Positions 26,716-36,574 are shown, counted from the stretch's first letter. The stretch is DNA of 64,000 nt from Balneolaceae bacterium UBA3186 (GCA_002364085.1 DEXK01000019.1:61574-125573); one strand, 5' to 3'. Program-made: numbers and translations. Notes: generated by a model not told the origin, from the sequence alone.

Positions 26716-27702
26716 TTAACCCTTGTCAATTCCTTCTTTAACTCTCCAATCTATCAATGCTTGTAACCCCTGCTCCAGATTATATTTATATTGAAAACCT
26801 ATTTCCTCTTTAGCTTTTTTTGCAGACCCAATTCTGTTTTGAACTAATTGTCTTGCATCATCCTCAGAATAGGGTTTATATTGAACCTTTAAATTTGATT
26901 TTTTGAGTCTTAAAATTGTATCGCAAAGTTCCCGAATACTGGTTTGCACCTCTGTTCCAACATTATAAAAACCAAGTTTTATTTCAGATAGTAACGCCGA
27001 TACATTTGCTCTTGCTACATCCTCAACATAAATAAAATCATACGCCTGCGATCCGTCTCCATTAATAACAGGAGCTTCATTTGCTTCAATTTTATTAAGC
27101 ATGATTGGGACCACTCCTGTGTATACAGCATGTTGATCCTGACCGGCTCCAAATACATTCATATACCTTAGCCCAATTACTTCCAGATCATACCTATCAT
27201 TAAATGCAGTACACATTGCTTCACCTGCAATTTTAGTAGAGCCGTAAAAATTTTTGTTATTGAATGGGTGATCTTCTGTCATTGGTACCTCTATTGCATC
27301 TCCATATACTGATGCTGAAGAAGAATAGATAAGTTTTTTAACATTATGTTTAACACATGCTTCCAATACATTAAAAGTTCCTGCAATATTTACTTCGAAA
27401 GCCGTTCTTGGAAAATCTTTGCAATGCAACAACCACATTGCAGCTAAGTGAAATACATAGTCAACTCCTTCAAACGCTTTATCTAAAATATCAATATCTC
27501 TGACATCACCACCATATGGAAAAACACTACATCTCTCATCCTTAAGGGAATCTTTAATATTCTCCTCTTTCCCTCTGGTAAAATTATCGTAAATTATCAC
27601 TTCTTTCACAGGATGTTTAAGCAATTCCCGCACAACAAAAGCACCTATAAATCCAGCCCCACCTATTACTAATATTCTTTTTTCTTTTAAGTTATGTTTC
27701 AT
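26716..27702 (-). CDS. NAD-dependent epimerase/dehydratase (extended SDR)
   Basis: The 328-residue extended short-chain dehydrogenase has the Rossmann motif GGAGFIGAFVV at about 14-24, the catalytic YxxxK as YGSTK, the strand VFHLAAMW, and the C-terminal sugar-binding region FIYVEDVARA. It most resembles UDP-sugar 4-epimerases and 4,6-dehydratases. Its end touches the aminotransferase gene, so it may supply that enzyme's substrate. It lies 30 nt after the Wzz-like gene and opens the biosynthetic part of the locus after the export genes. Epimerase and dehydratase activity cannot be separated by eye. Confidence 0.82.
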   Translation of the reverse strand: MKHNLKEKRILVIGGAGFIGAFVVRELLKHPVKEVIIYDNFTRGKEENIKDSLKDERCSVFPYGGDVRDIDILDKAFEGVDYVFHLAAMWLLHCKDFPRTAFEVNIAGTFNVLEACVKHNVKKLIYSSSASVYGDAIEVPMTEDHPFNNKNFYGSTKIAGEAMCTAFNDRYDLEVIGLRYMNVFGAGQDQHAVYTGVVPIMLNKIEANEAPVINGDGSQAYDFIYVEDVARANVSALLSEIKLGFYNVGTEVQTSIRELCDTILRLKKSNLKVQYKPYSEDDARQLVQNRIGSAKKAKEEIGFQYKYNLEQGLQALIDWRVKEGIDKG

Positions 27703-27732
27703 TATTGATATGTTATTATTTTTAATTCTTTT

Positions 27733-28974
27733 TTATGACTTTTCCTTAACAAAAATGCTTGATATATGTGATTCCCAAATTCTTTTTCCGAAAATCCACA
27801 TCAAGCTTAAAAACCCACTCATCATGAAATATAAAATAATTGTTAAGGATCTTTTGGGGTAGCTTTCTTCTAATGGAACCTGAATGGGCTGAAGGGTTTT
27901 AAAAATCGGGGTTTCTTCTTGTACTTTTAGTTTAGATTCCTCATACCTTTGAGTTAAAGAATTTTTAAGATTGAATGAGATATCATATTCTGAATTCAGC
28001 CTTTGTTCTTCTGTTCTTGCCTTAGCGGTCAAACTTCCTTGATTACTATCTCTAAAATCAGCTAAAGCTATTTGTGTTTTTTTGAATCTTTCGTCTGCTT
28101 TCGACAATTGTTCTTCAATAAACTCCAGATCAGTAAGCACTTTTTCTGTCCTGTATTCAGTTAAGTAACGTGTCAATTCCTTTATTGTAAACTCAGCTAT
28201 TTGAGAAGCAGCAACAGGGTCCGGCATTAATACGCTCACAGACATTATTCCACTTTCCTGATCTAGTTGTACACTTATTCTTTCTTTTGTATTAGCTATT
28301 ATGTCAGACTCTAATTGAGAAAGGGATAGTATATTTGACTCTGAATTTTCATTGTCACTAGACTGAGATGACTCTTCAATTATAACTTTTTCTTTTGGTT
28401 CTTCCGAAAGAACCCATCCTAAAATAGTGAATGGCAGTTTAATGGTATATGATTTCGCAAGATAAACGATATCGGGGTCTTTTACTTTAACAAAAAAATC
28501 AAAGATTGTAACAGTTGTATCGTATTCAGAAAAATAAAACTCTTCATATATCAAGTCTTTTTGAAATGAAATACTTTCTACGATTTTTGGATATAAATCT
28601 ACTCTTATTGCATTACTATTTGAATTATAGCTGCCATTTCCAAGACCTATTAAACCTCCGTATTGCTGTAATAAACTAGCGGCTCCACCTTGACCTTCAG
28701 TACTATACTCAGGCATAAGAGTTGAATATGCTTCGTACTCTTTTTGACTAAAAAAAGCCACAAAAAGACCTACTGCGATTCCAACTCCCACAAACTTAAA
28801 AATTGTTTTTCTATTCTTCCAAACAATACTAAGTAGTTCTAAAATATCAATCTCTACATCATTCTCACTCGAATCAACTGGGATGAGTTTATATTCCTGA
28901 ATCTTATCATTTTTTGTCTTGTTTGACAAGCTTTCTTCATTCTCTTCGATTAAATTATCCTTGCTCAAAATCAT
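27733..28974 (-). CDS. Wzz-type chain-length determinant protein
   Basis: The 413-residue protein has a cytoplasmic N-terminus of about 55 residues, a first membrane segment (FVGVGIAVGLFVAFF), a long periplasmic domain with coiled coil around residues 250-330 (EEQLSKADERFKKTQIAL), and a proline-rich approach PIQVPLEESYPKRS before the second membrane segment near the C-terminus. That is the Wzz layout. No C-terminal tyrosine-kinase domain is attached, so it is a plain polysaccharide co-polymerase. It lies 64 nt downstream of the exporter gene and should set polymer length with Wzy. Confidence 0.87.
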   Translation of the reverse strand: MILSKDNLIEENEESLSNKTKNDKIQEYKLIPVDSSENDVEIDILELLSIVWKNRKTIFKFVGVGIAVGLFVAFFSQKEYEAYSTLMPEYSTEGQGGAASLLQQYGGLIGLGNGSYNSNSNAIRVDLYPKIVESISFQKDLIYEEFYFSEYDTTVTIFDFFVKVKDPDIVYLAKSYTIKLPFTILGWVLSEEPKEKVIIEESSQSSDNENSESNILSLSQLESDIIANTKERISVQLDQESGIMSVSVLMPDPVAASQIAEFTIKELTRYLTEYRTEKVLTDLEFIEEQLSKADERFKKTQIALADFRDSNQGSLTAKARTEEQRLNSEYDISFNLKNSLTQRYEESKLKVQEETPIFKTLQPIQVPLEESYPKRSLTIILYFMMSGFLSLMWIFGKRIWESHISSIFVKEKS

Positions 28975-29038
28975 TCCTCTTTAAAGCTTTAATGATAAGA
29001 ATTTATTCATTCCTCAGAAACTTTAATTTATATAAGTT

Positions 29039-31792
29039 TTAATTCAGAAACACTCTATCTACTAATAGTATAACAGTCAATGCTCCTGTTAATAACGCCG
29101 TTGTTTCTTGCAAAAACTCTCTTGGTGATAGCGTCTCTCGTCGCACTTCTTCGGGCTTCATGAGTACTCTTATTGTAGCTCCATCGAATACTTTTGGATT
29201 ATCCTTGAACAAACCTTTTCTTTTCACTTCCCAGGTTGAACCGTCAGGTTGAGTGAGCAATACATTTTTTTCGCTATTTCTTTGCATTCCTCCAACACGC
29301 TCCAAATAATAGGACACTTTTTTACCGGGTTGGTACTTTACAAGTCCTTGTAAACCAACATTACCTGTAACAAGAATCGTATTAGGAATTCTTGGAATAA
29401 AAATCTCATCTCCGGGCAATAATTCAATATCATCTACCACCTTACCCGTAAGCGCCTTTGAAATATCAATGACAACCTGAGAACCGTTTCTGGTTAATTT
29501 ACCACCTTGCGCGTATCCCTCGAATGTAAGACCACCCGCCCTACGTAAAATATTTGAAAGCTTTTCATTTTCATCTAAAAGAGTATATGTACCGGGGTAT
29601 ACAACTTCACCAGTTACTCTAACAAATTGTTGAGGCTCAAATTTCGGATTCTTTCTAATAAAAATCTGATCTCTGCTTTTAAGTTCAAATTTGTTTGCCT
29701 CTATAATAATTGAATCCAGAATCTCCGGGGAGTAAAATTCCTCTTTGTCATTCGGATCGGTAATAAGTGGTACAAAGAATCTTACTGATTTACTATTCGC
29801 ATCTTCCGGTTTAACAAGTCTGGTAACTTCAACTTCTCCTAAAAATGCATCCTCAGTAAAACCACCTGACGCATAGATCAGATCTCCTAATGTCATATTC
29901 CTTGAATACTCATAAACATCAGGGTTTTTTATAGAGCCGTTAATTTGTACCAACTGGTTTGTAATTTCCTTTACTGTGTTTGCGTAAATCCTGATTCTAT
30001 CAAAAGGCTCCAGTAGCATATTAGCTATTCCATTTCCTTCCAATACTTCTTGCAGGTTAAAGGGGGTAATGGTAGTGGAGCGTCCGTCTTCGTTTCTCCT
30101 GATCAAATCTGCTCTTTCAAGAAAAACCCGTTCTTTTTGTTCAGAATCAAATAAACCTTTCCCTTTAAATAGTAGATCATACACTTTAAAGTTAGTCTTC
30201 CACTGATACGAACTTGGATTATCTATAGCACCCTCAATACTAACTGTGTATTCATTCTCAATTTCCGTTCTTGACACAATTCGCACTTCATCTAATCTTT
30301 GTAGTACAATATTACTTTGTGGAACATCATTTAAAATTGATTCCAGATCAAGCGATATAAATGTTTTGGTCAAGTCTTCATTGGTTCTGACTAACTCGGC
30401 TTTTCCTAAAAATGTATATCCCAACAAACTGTCTGCAGCGATAATAAGATCTTTTACCGTTCTAATTTCATCAGACAATTCGTATGCTCCGGGCTGATAC
30501 ACGGCTCCACTAATATAAACTACTTTTTCCAGTCTATCAGAGATATCAAAAACAGAAATTTCATCTCCATCTGTAGGTTTATAGTTTCCATTTTCTTTTA
30601 GATTGTCTTCCAAATTAAAATTTAATACTACTCTTCCAACGCTCGGATCTTTCCTTTCATCAATTGGTATAATCCTGTTCACATTAAATCTTTTTCCGTA
30701 AGCCTGAGGCTTCAAATTCCCGGCATATGTGATTAGGTCTGAGAAATCTTCGCCGTCTTTAAGCTCGTAAATCCCGGGTCTGGCTACCGGACCGTTAACA
30801 CTAATTGCATTCTTTCTTCTTGGAATAAAAATTCTGTCATTATTCTGAAGGCGTAAAGAACCGCTGTCAATACCTTTTAATAAGAATTCATACAAATCAA
30901 AGCTTGTGACAATCTCATTGTTTCTTATTAACCTTATATCACGTAAAGACCCGTTTACTGTTGGTCCACCCACTCCATACAACACATTGAATAAAGAAGA
31001 ATAACTGCTAAATGAATATCCCCCCGGATTCTCCAGTTCACCAATTACAAAAACTCGTATCGGGCGAAGACGTGTTAGGGTAACATCCATAAATATGGTT
31101 TGTGGATCTCTCACTAATCCCGAATAACTCTTAGACAATCTTAGTTTCAGGTATTCTCTGAGTTCTTTAATGGTTTGCCCGGCAACAGTAATTGGCCCAA
31201 TGCTTGGAATGAAAATTCTTCCTTCAGTATCTACGGCTATTTCATATTGTAACTCAGTGGCTCCCCACATTACCAGTCTCATTTCATCTTCTGGCCCTAC
31301 AACGTAACCGTCGTCTACTGCACCTATAGCGGAAGGTCTGAAGGCATCCGGGACATTTTGGAATATATCATATCCGAAATAGGGTAAACCATCATTCGTA
31401 GGTGGAGGAGTTACTTCCGGTAGTGGTTGTATAGCTACTAATGCGGGCTCTGTCTCTACAATATCTAAGGAAGACACACTGGTATCTCTTAAATCCTGAA
31501 TCTGACCAGATGAATTTGAATCGTTACCAGCCATCCCCATTTCTTTTAACCAGACATCTATCTGTTCATCAGAAACACCATTAGCTTTTGCAAATCTTCT
31601 TAACTCATCCGGATTATCAGGATTTATACCTGCTTGTCTTGCGAGTTGCCGGGCTTGAGATAAAGTTAAGTTTCTTTTCGATAACTCTTCCTGCACAGAA
31701 CTTTGTGCATAAATATTATAAGTACTATAACTATTTGCTGTCACAAAGAATATTGTTCCTAGTACCAGCGCTCCAAGTTTTTTTAAATTCAT
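29039..31792 (-). CDS. Wza-like polysaccharide export protein with multiple SLBB domains
   Basis: This 917-residue secreted protein has a signal peptide (about residues 1-30, ending near YNIYAQ), a helical N-terminal domain with LARQAGINPDNPDELRR, then the poly-export domain (YVVGPEDEMRLVMWG onward, about 165-230). About seven SLBB-type repeats follow, each starting like VFVIGELENPGGY, ISVNGPVARPGIY or FVRVTGEVVYPGTY. It ends with a membrane helix (LTGALTVILLVDRVF). No lipobox cysteine is seen. E. coli Wza is about 380 residues, so this protein has a much longer periplasmic stack, as is common in Bacteroidota. It is transcribed first of the polysaccharide genes. Confidence 0.88.
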   Translation of the reverse strand: MNLKKLGALVLGTIFFVTANSYSTYNIYAQSSVQEELSKRNLTLSQARQLARQAGINPDNPDELRRFAKANGVSDEQIDVWLKEMGMAGNDSNSSGQIQDLRDTSVSSLDIVETEPALVAIQPLPEVTPPPTNDGLPYFGYDIFQNVPDAFRPSAIGAVDDGYVVGPEDEMRLVMWGATELQYEIAVDTEGRIFIPSIGPITVAGQTIKELREYLKLRLSKSYSGLVRDPQTIFMDVTLTRLRPIRVFVIGELENPGGYSFSSYSSLFNVLYGVGGPTVNGSLRDIRLIRNNEIVTSFDLYEFLLKGIDSGSLRLQNNDRIFIPRRKNAISVNGPVARPGIYELKDGEDFSDLITYAGNLKPQAYGKRFNVNRIIPIDERKDPSVGRVVLNFNLEDNLKENGNYKPTDGDEISVFDISDRLEKVVYISGAVYQPGAYELSDEIRTVKDLIIAADSLLGYTFLGKAELVRTNEDLTKTFISLDLESILNDVPQSNIVLQRLDEVRIVSRTEIENEYTVSIEGAIDNPSSYQWKTNFKVYDLLFKGKGLFDSEQKERVFLERADLIRRNEDGRSTTITPFNLQEVLEGNGIANMLLEPFDRIRIYANTVKEITNQLVQINGSIKNPDVYEYSRNMTLGDLIYASGGFTEDAFLGEVEVTRLVKPEDANSKSVRFFVPLITDPNDKEEFYSPEILDSIIIEANKFELKSRDQIFIRKNPKFEPQQFVRVTGEVVYPGTYTLLDENEKLSNILRRAGGLTFEGYAQGGKLTRNGSQVVIDISKALTGKVVDDIELLPGDEIFIPRIPNTILVTGNVGLQGLVKYQPGKKVSYYLERVGGMQRNSEKNVLLTQPDGSTWEVKRKGLFKDNPKVFDGATIRVLMKPEEVRRETLSPREFLQETTALLTGALTVILLVDRVFLN

Positions 31793-31893
31793 TCAAACGT
31801 TTATTTAATACCCAAAAATTTTACAATTTTAAATATACTAAATAAAACAGGATTCTAAAGTTTCCTTTTATTAAAAAAAATTTAGTTTCTTAA
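31793..31893 (-). promoter_or_regulatory. AT-rich spacer upstream of the polysaccharide locus, candidate promoter
   Basis: This 101-bp spacer between the HhH-barrel gene and the export gene is the longest gap on the minus strand from 34777 leftward and is very AT-rich (read on the minus strand it contains TATATTTAAAATTG and TTTTTGGG). It is the most likely place for a promoter driving the export and polymer genes. No exact Bacteroidota -33/-7 pair was identified, and read-through from the upstream gene is possible. Confidence 0.3.
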
Positions 31894-33951
31894 TCAAAAC
31901 TTCACTCTAGCCTGTATCCCAAAATCACTATTTCTATTCCCTTCAATTTCATTTAATCCACTGCTGATAAAGTTTACATTTTCAAAAACGGATAGAGAAT
32001 ACTTAAACCAAAGTTCTAAAAATTCAGTTGGTTCATAATTTATAACGAGATACGATCTTTGGCCCTGACCTGAGAGCCCTGTATTTGAGAGTACATACAG
32101 CAAATCATTTTCAAATTGGAAAACTCTTGAATCAAAACTATCTGTATCAAATACAGTTACTCTGGCATCGACCTTAAGCTTACGAGTTGCTTGAATTCTG
32201 ATATCCTGATACAAAAGCATTCCATACCCTTTAGCTTCATTGGCTCCCTGACTTTCAACAAGTTCTATTCGGGATCTCAACCTTATACTTCTGTTTAACT
32301 GGTAATCAATTTGAGTTCTTATACTTGATCTTCTTTGTTTACCAATAAATTCTTCCTCAACCCCATGTTCATTTATTTCTGTAAATGTATCATCCTTAGT
32401 TTCTGACCTTAACAGTACGTATCCATTTAGATCGGAAGTAAAATCCACCTCCATCAATCCAAGCACATCAAATCCTTGGCTTGATTGATCAATTCCTGAT
32501 CTTGGTGCATCAAACCTGTATTGATCTACATAAGCTGAAAGTGAAACTTTATCATTTAACCCATGTCTGATTCCAACATAAAAGCCTTCCTCATTTTGTG
32601 GGTCAGATGAACTTTCACCAAAACCATCCCCCATAAAAGATTGAAAATCTCTGGCGTAATTCCGGTATGCCATTGTAAAATCTGTTCTAAAACCAATTGG
32701 ACTTTCAATTCCTGCAATTCCTCCTGCTCCACCATTACGGCTTTGTGCTATTTCTCCAAAAGCAAGTACAATCCCAATCAATCCCCGATAATCTATTCCT
32801 AGCACTGAGTTTTTTCTTCCTTCAAAATCATACAGATCAGATAACCCATTTCCCTTGTCTATAAAGCTGCTGAATTCTGTGCGGTATCCTGTAGCACCAA
32901 ATAAACCTAACGGAGTGTCTATTCTGATTCGGCCTCCGTATGTTTTTTGGTCAATATTATTCCTTCTCTCTTTTTCATTTAATGTTCTGTGAAAACCTGA
33001 CGACGAAGGAAATCTTGTTGTATCTCCCTGAATAACAGATGCAGTACGCGGACGATCTGAATAAAAAAACGTAGTCTCGATCTTTTCGCCATAAGTAGTT
33101 GCAATTCCTCTGAAAAAATCTGTTTCCTGAGCCGAGCCATACGCACGTAGCCCACGTTCGTTTTTACTTGTTGTACCCACTACTTCCCTCCCTTTTCCAA
33201 AAGCTCCTCCGGTCCATAAAACTAACCCTTGACCAAAATTCAGAGCATAATCCCCAATTACGAGATCCTTTAGTTTCCCGTTTTCTGTTAGTGCAATATG
33301 ACCCGAACTGTAATCAAATCCTGTTGGCCCGTTCAGAGTTTCACCGGCGTCTTTTTCTTGTGTAAGATTTATGGATAAATGTCTGCTCGACATTCGAAAC
33401 CGTTGGTAATATTTACCCTGACTTCCCAAATATCCTCCCGAAGAATCCGGGATTTCATAGCCTCTCTGATCATTCAGCTCCTGTTGATATCTGGTGATGT
33501 ACTCAAATGAATTTCCATCCAACCAATAGTTTGGATTAGTAAACAGGTCACGAAATCGCGACGAAACTCCCCCAACAGTGATATAAGGTCTCATTCTGGT
33601 ATAGGTTGCTCTTCCAATTCCTGAAACTTTTAAAATGTCATCTTTTTCCACGAAGGGATTTTCTTTTCGATAATCAATTAATGCTCTTGCTAGTTTAAGA
33701 TTGAACCCTGGAATCTGGAGAAGATCGTTTACAGATGCAGAATTTATGTTAACAGGATTTGCTGCCAATTCTTCAAGAAATTGAGCCAGTTGTTCTCCCG
33801 CAAGCTCACCTTCTTCTGTCTCCTGTTCTTCTAAGGCTTCTTCCAGCTGCTTTTCGATCTGAACCTTTGCAGAATCTTTGTCCTGGGCGTAGATCAAACT
33901 TGAGCAGCATCCGATTATGATCAGAAATACTATTTTTTTTGACCAACTCAT
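31894..33951 (-). CDS. Helix-hairpin-helix (ComEA-like) protein fused to an outer-membrane beta-barrel
   Basis: The 685-residue protein has a signal peptide (first about 22 residues, ending SLIYAQ), an acidic linker, then tandem helix-hairpin-helix motifs at about 65-125 (NINSASVNDLLQIPGF and DILKVSGIGRATYTRMRPYI). The last roughly 550 residues are alternating aromatic beta-strands ending in F, as in outer-membrane barrels. HhH motifs of this type bind DNA in ComEA, though in related envelope proteins they may serve only as interaction modules. It abuts the PorV-like gene (1 nt). DNA uptake or surface binding is a speculative role; the domain reading is well supported. Confidence 0.8.
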   Translation of the reverse strand: MSWSKKIVFLIIIGCCSSLIYAQDKDSAKVQIEKQLEEALEEQETEEGELAGEQLAQFLEELAANPVNINSASVNDLLQIPGFNLKLARALIDYRKENPFVEKDDILKVSGIGRATYTRMRPYITVGGVSSRFRDLFTNPNYWLDGNSFEYITRYQQELNDQRGYEIPDSSGGYLGSQGKYYQRFRMSSRHLSINLTQEKDAGETLNGPTGFDYSSGHIALTENGKLKDLVIGDYALNFGQGLVLWTGGAFGKGREVVGTTSKNERGLRAYGSAQETDFFRGIATTYGEKIETTFFYSDRPRTASVIQGDTTRFPSSSGFHRTLNEKERRNNIDQKTYGGRIRIDTPLGLFGATGYRTEFSSFIDKGNGLSDLYDFEGRKNSVLGIDYRGLIGIVLAFGEIAQSRNGGAGGIAGIESPIGFRTDFTMAYRNYARDFQSFMGDGFGESSSDPQNEEGFYVGIRHGLNDKVSLSAYVDQYRFDAPRSGIDQSSQGFDVLGLMEVDFTSDLNGYVLLRSETKDDTFTEINEHGVEEEFIGKQRRSSIRTQIDYQLNRSIRLRSRIELVESQGANEAKGYGMLLYQDIRIQATRKLKVDARVTVFDTDSFDSRVFQFENDLLYVLSNTGLSGQGQRSYLVINYEPTEFLELWFKYSLSVFENVNFISSGLNEIEGNRNSDFGIQARVKF

Positions 33952-33952
33952 T

Positions 33953-34777
33953 TCAAAAAAAGAAATTCAACCCTATTCCTGGACTAAACCCGAGTGTTTC
34001 GTGTCGCTGAAATACCAGATTAGCTTCCCAGAGAGTTGCCTCATAACCCACTCCAAATGAATAAGTATTTGGCTCGGTTGTTACTCCAACCCTTCCTTTT
34101 AGATTTTCTACAACTTTTACTTCTATTCCACCTCTGTACGCAACAGGGAATCGAACATCTTTCACAATATCAAACAGAAATAATGCATTTTCATCCAAAT
34201 TGTAACTCAATCCTATTGCTAACTCTCTGGAAAGAGATTCTTCATTTGCTGCAAAATCATAGCTTGGTTGGTTTAAATTTGTGGCTTTTGCGCCAAGCCA
34301 AAGACCTTGTGTCAGCATGGTTGTTATTCCGACATCCATCCCCAATGCGCCACCAGATCCATATGGAGAAGCTTGTGAAATATGATTGTAGTTTAATACA
34401 GCACCAAATTTTAAATTATTCCATGAATTTGCATACCCAAACCTGATCCTGGTTTCATTAAACAAATCCCCACCATATCTGTGGAAACCGAATGCAGCAG
34501 TTCCAATAGAAGTTGGAATAGATCCAGTTGCAGCAATATCTGTTAGTTCAGTAAATCCATAATTTCTTAAGCTAAAAAAGCTAACACTTTTCTTGTTACT
34601 ATTGATTGTTGCCGGATTTGAAAAAATTGCCCAATTATTATCTTGTAATGCTGTAGTTGCTTGTCCCATTGCTAAACCATCAGCACCCATGATAAGTTGG
34701 GCAAATATGATATCAGGTGTACTAACAAAAATTAGAACAAAAGTAATTATATATCGATATGTTCGTATTCGTATCAT
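33953..34777 (-). CDS. PorV/PorQ-family outer-membrane beta-barrel protein
   Basis: The 274-residue protein has a signal peptide ending near IIFAQ, then GADGLAMGQATTALQDNNWAIF and NPATI, the N-terminal hallmark of PorV/PorQ and FadL-like proteins, followed by short amphipathic strands and a C-terminal NFFF. PorV shuttles type IX secretion substrates, while PorQ is of unknown function; the length fits PorQ-like proteins better than PorV (about 390). It is the first gene of the minus-strand block and starts 46 nt from the divergent DUF4835 gene. A type IX secretion link is therefore suggestive only. Confidence 0.75.
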   Translation of the reverse strand: MIRIRTYRYIITFVLIFVSTPDIIFAQLIMGADGLAMGQATTALQDNNWAIFSNPATINSNKKSVSFFSLRNYGFTELTDIAATGSIPTSIGTAAFGFHRYGGDLFNETRIRFGYANSWNNLKFGAVLNYNHISQASPYGSGGALGMDVGITTMLTQGLWLGAKATNLNQPSYDFAANEESLSRELAIGLSYNLDENALFLFDIVKDVRFPVAYRGGIEVKVVENLKGRVGVTTEPNTYSFGVGYEATLWEANLVFQRHETLGFSPGIGLNFFF

Positions 34778-34823
34778 TGGGTAGTAATTGATATAATATG
34801 TTACATATAAAGGAAAAAACTAA
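34778..34823. promoter_or_regulatory. Divergent intergenic region with presumed promoters
   Basis: These 46 bp separate the minus-strand PorV-like gene from the plus-strand DUF4835 gene and must hold at least the 5' ends of two transcripts. They are AT-rich with GATATAATATG in the middle, and AGGAAAA precedes the GTG start at 34824. Promoter boxes could not be assigned with confidence. Confidence 0.4.
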
Positions 34824-35723
34824 GTGCAAAACCTAAGATTTTACTTTTTAATAATATTGAGCTTCGTGGCAAGCTCTTCATTTTCCCAGGAATTCGAGTG
34901 TGAAGTAAATTTAAACTACGATTTACTTGAAGGAAACTCATATTCCTATTTAACGGAATTGGAAGAGCGTATCGAGGAATATATAAATGATTATAGCTGG
35001 ACAGAGATACAATATCAGGAACACGAAAAAATACACTGCCAAATTCAACTCATCATTGAAACCGGAAATTCGAATTTTGATTTTGGTTCCAGAGTAATTT
35101 TCACAGCACGTCGCCCCATTTATGATACTGTCACTGAAACAACTTCTATTATTCTGTCCGACGAAAGTTGGAGATTTAATTATCCGGAAGGTCGCACTTT
35201 AATACACGATGAGCTTCAATTTGATAATCTTACCGGCACTCTCGATTTCTTCATGAATATAATTCTTGGTTATGATTTTGACAGCTTCTCAGAACTTGGG
35301 GGAACTGAATATTTCAGAAAAGCTCAGCAAGTTGTGGATCTCGCACAAACTACTGCTTCTCCGGGATGGACAAGAGCCGCAAATAACAGGAGAAACAAGT
35401 TCACATTAGTTTCTGATTTACTGAACGCTTCATATGAACCACTGAGAACCGCTTACTATTCTTATCACCGTCTCGGCCTAGACCAATTCTCATCTGATCC
35501 TGAGCTTGCACGTCAAGAAGTACTTGATGCATTAACAATGATAAGAGATTCCAAGCGACGTGCTACAAGTAATTACTTATTCGATATTTTCTTTGATACC
35601 AAAGCCAGAGAAATAGCCGGAATTTTTGGAGAAGCAGAAGCACCGGTGAGACGCGAAGCCTATAGCATTCTCCTGGAAACAGATCAGGGGCATTTAACCG
35701 AGTATTCTAACCTACAGAATTAA
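34824..35723 (+). CDS. DUF4835 family protein (PorD-like)
   Basis: This 299-residue exported protein, from a GTG start 8-10 nt after AGGAAA, has a signal peptide (LSFVASSSFSQ) and the DUF4835 pattern: FECEVNLNYDLL, Y-rich strands, ILGYDFDSFSELGGTEYF and RRNKFTLVSDLLNASYEPLR. In Bacteroidota annotation this family has been linked to the type IX secretion system under the name PorD. It stands divergently from the PorV-like gene, which may reflect a shared envelope role. Length is typical (about 300). Confidence 0.83.
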   Translation: MQNLRFYFLIILSFVASSSFSQEFECEVNLNYDLLEGNSYSYLTELEERIEEYINDYSWTEIQYQEHEKIHCQIQLIIETGNSNFDFGSRVIFTARRPIYDTVTETTSIILSDESWRFNYPEGRTLIHDELQFDNLTGTLDFFMNIILGYDFDSFSELGGTEYFRKAQQVVDLAQTTASPGWTRAANNRRNKFTLVSDLLNASYEPLRTAYYSYHRLGLDQFSSDPELARQEVLDALTMIRDSKRRATSNYLFDIFFDTKAREIAGIFGEAEAPVRREAYSILLETDQGHLTEYSNLQN

Positions 35724-35803
35724 AATACTTTTCTTTTGGTTTTGTATATTGTCGACCCAAAAAAGCGGTTACATTAATAACTACGAATTGCAAAACCATA
35801 AGA

Positions 35804-36574
35804 ATGAAATTTTATATATGTATTAAGATGGTGCCCGATGTTTACGCACCACTTCAGATCAAAGAAGGCGAGCTAATCATGGATGCAGACCGAATGGTTT
35901 TAAATGCCTACGATGCATCTGCTGTTGAGGAAGCTTTAGTGTTAAAAGAAAAACACGGCGGTGAAGTTGAAGTTGTTTGTATCGGACCCTCTAAAGCATC
36001 AGAAACAATTCGAAAAGCTTTAGCTATGGGAGCTGATAAAGCTACTCATATTCTTGCTTCAGGCGATGAAGAATACGATTCAGCCAGCTATGCTAAAATA
36101 CTTTCTGCTTTCTTTAAAGATAAAGAATATGATGTGATCGGACTAGGTAAGCAATCTCAGGATACAGATTCAGGATTGACCGGAAGTATGGTTGCTGAAC
36201 ATTTGAGCCTTCCATATACAACTAATGCAGTGGGTTTAGAGGTTGAAAACGGAAACCTGGTTGTTAAACGCCAGGGTGACAGCGGTCAGGAAATGATCGA
36301 ACTTCCAACTCCATGTGCGGTTACTTGTTCTAATGATATGAACGATCCGAGAATTCCAAACCTGAAAGGTATCATGGCTTCAAAGAGAAAGCCGATCGAT
36401 CAGGTTGAGATTTCATCTTTGGGAATTGATGAAGCTGAATTACAAGCAGATACTAAAGTAACTTCATACGAAGAAAAACCTGCGCGTCAGGCCGGAAAGA
36501 AATACGAAGGCGAAGCTGAAGAAGTAGCTCGCGAAGTAGCCCAGTTATTGGATACTGAAGCAAACGTACTTTAA
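35804..36574 (+). CDS. etfB: Electron transfer flavoprotein beta subunit
   Basis: The 256-residue protein begins MKFYICIKMVPD and has the ETF-beta AMP/adenine-binding core (MDADRMVLNAYDASAVEEAL, GPSKASETIRKALAMGADKA, GLGKQSQDTDSG). It forms a heterodimer with EtfA, accepting electrons from acyl-CoA dehydrogenases and passing them to the ETF:quinone oxidoreductase encoded downstream. Length is standard. It begins the plus-strand fatty-acid oxidation cluster and is separated from etfA by an 88-nt spacer holding a perfect 14-bp hairpin. Confidence 0.95.
   Translation: MKFYICIKMVPDVYAPLQIKEGELIMDADRMVLNAYDASAVEEALVLKEKHGGEVEVVCIGPSKASETIRKALAMGADKATHILASGDEEYDSASYAKILSAFFKDKEYDVIGLGKQSQDTDSGLTGSMVAEHLSLPYTTNAVGLEVENGNLVVKRQGDSGQEMIELPTPCAVTCSNDMNDPRIPNLKGIMASKRKPIDQVEISSLGIDEAELQADTKVTSYEEKPARQAGKKYEGEAEEVAREVAQLLDTEANVL

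Noticed and set aside
34036..34446. 136-residue plus-strand frame
   Set aside because: It is antisense to the PorV-like gene; its leucine/histidine-rich translation is a reading-frame shadow.
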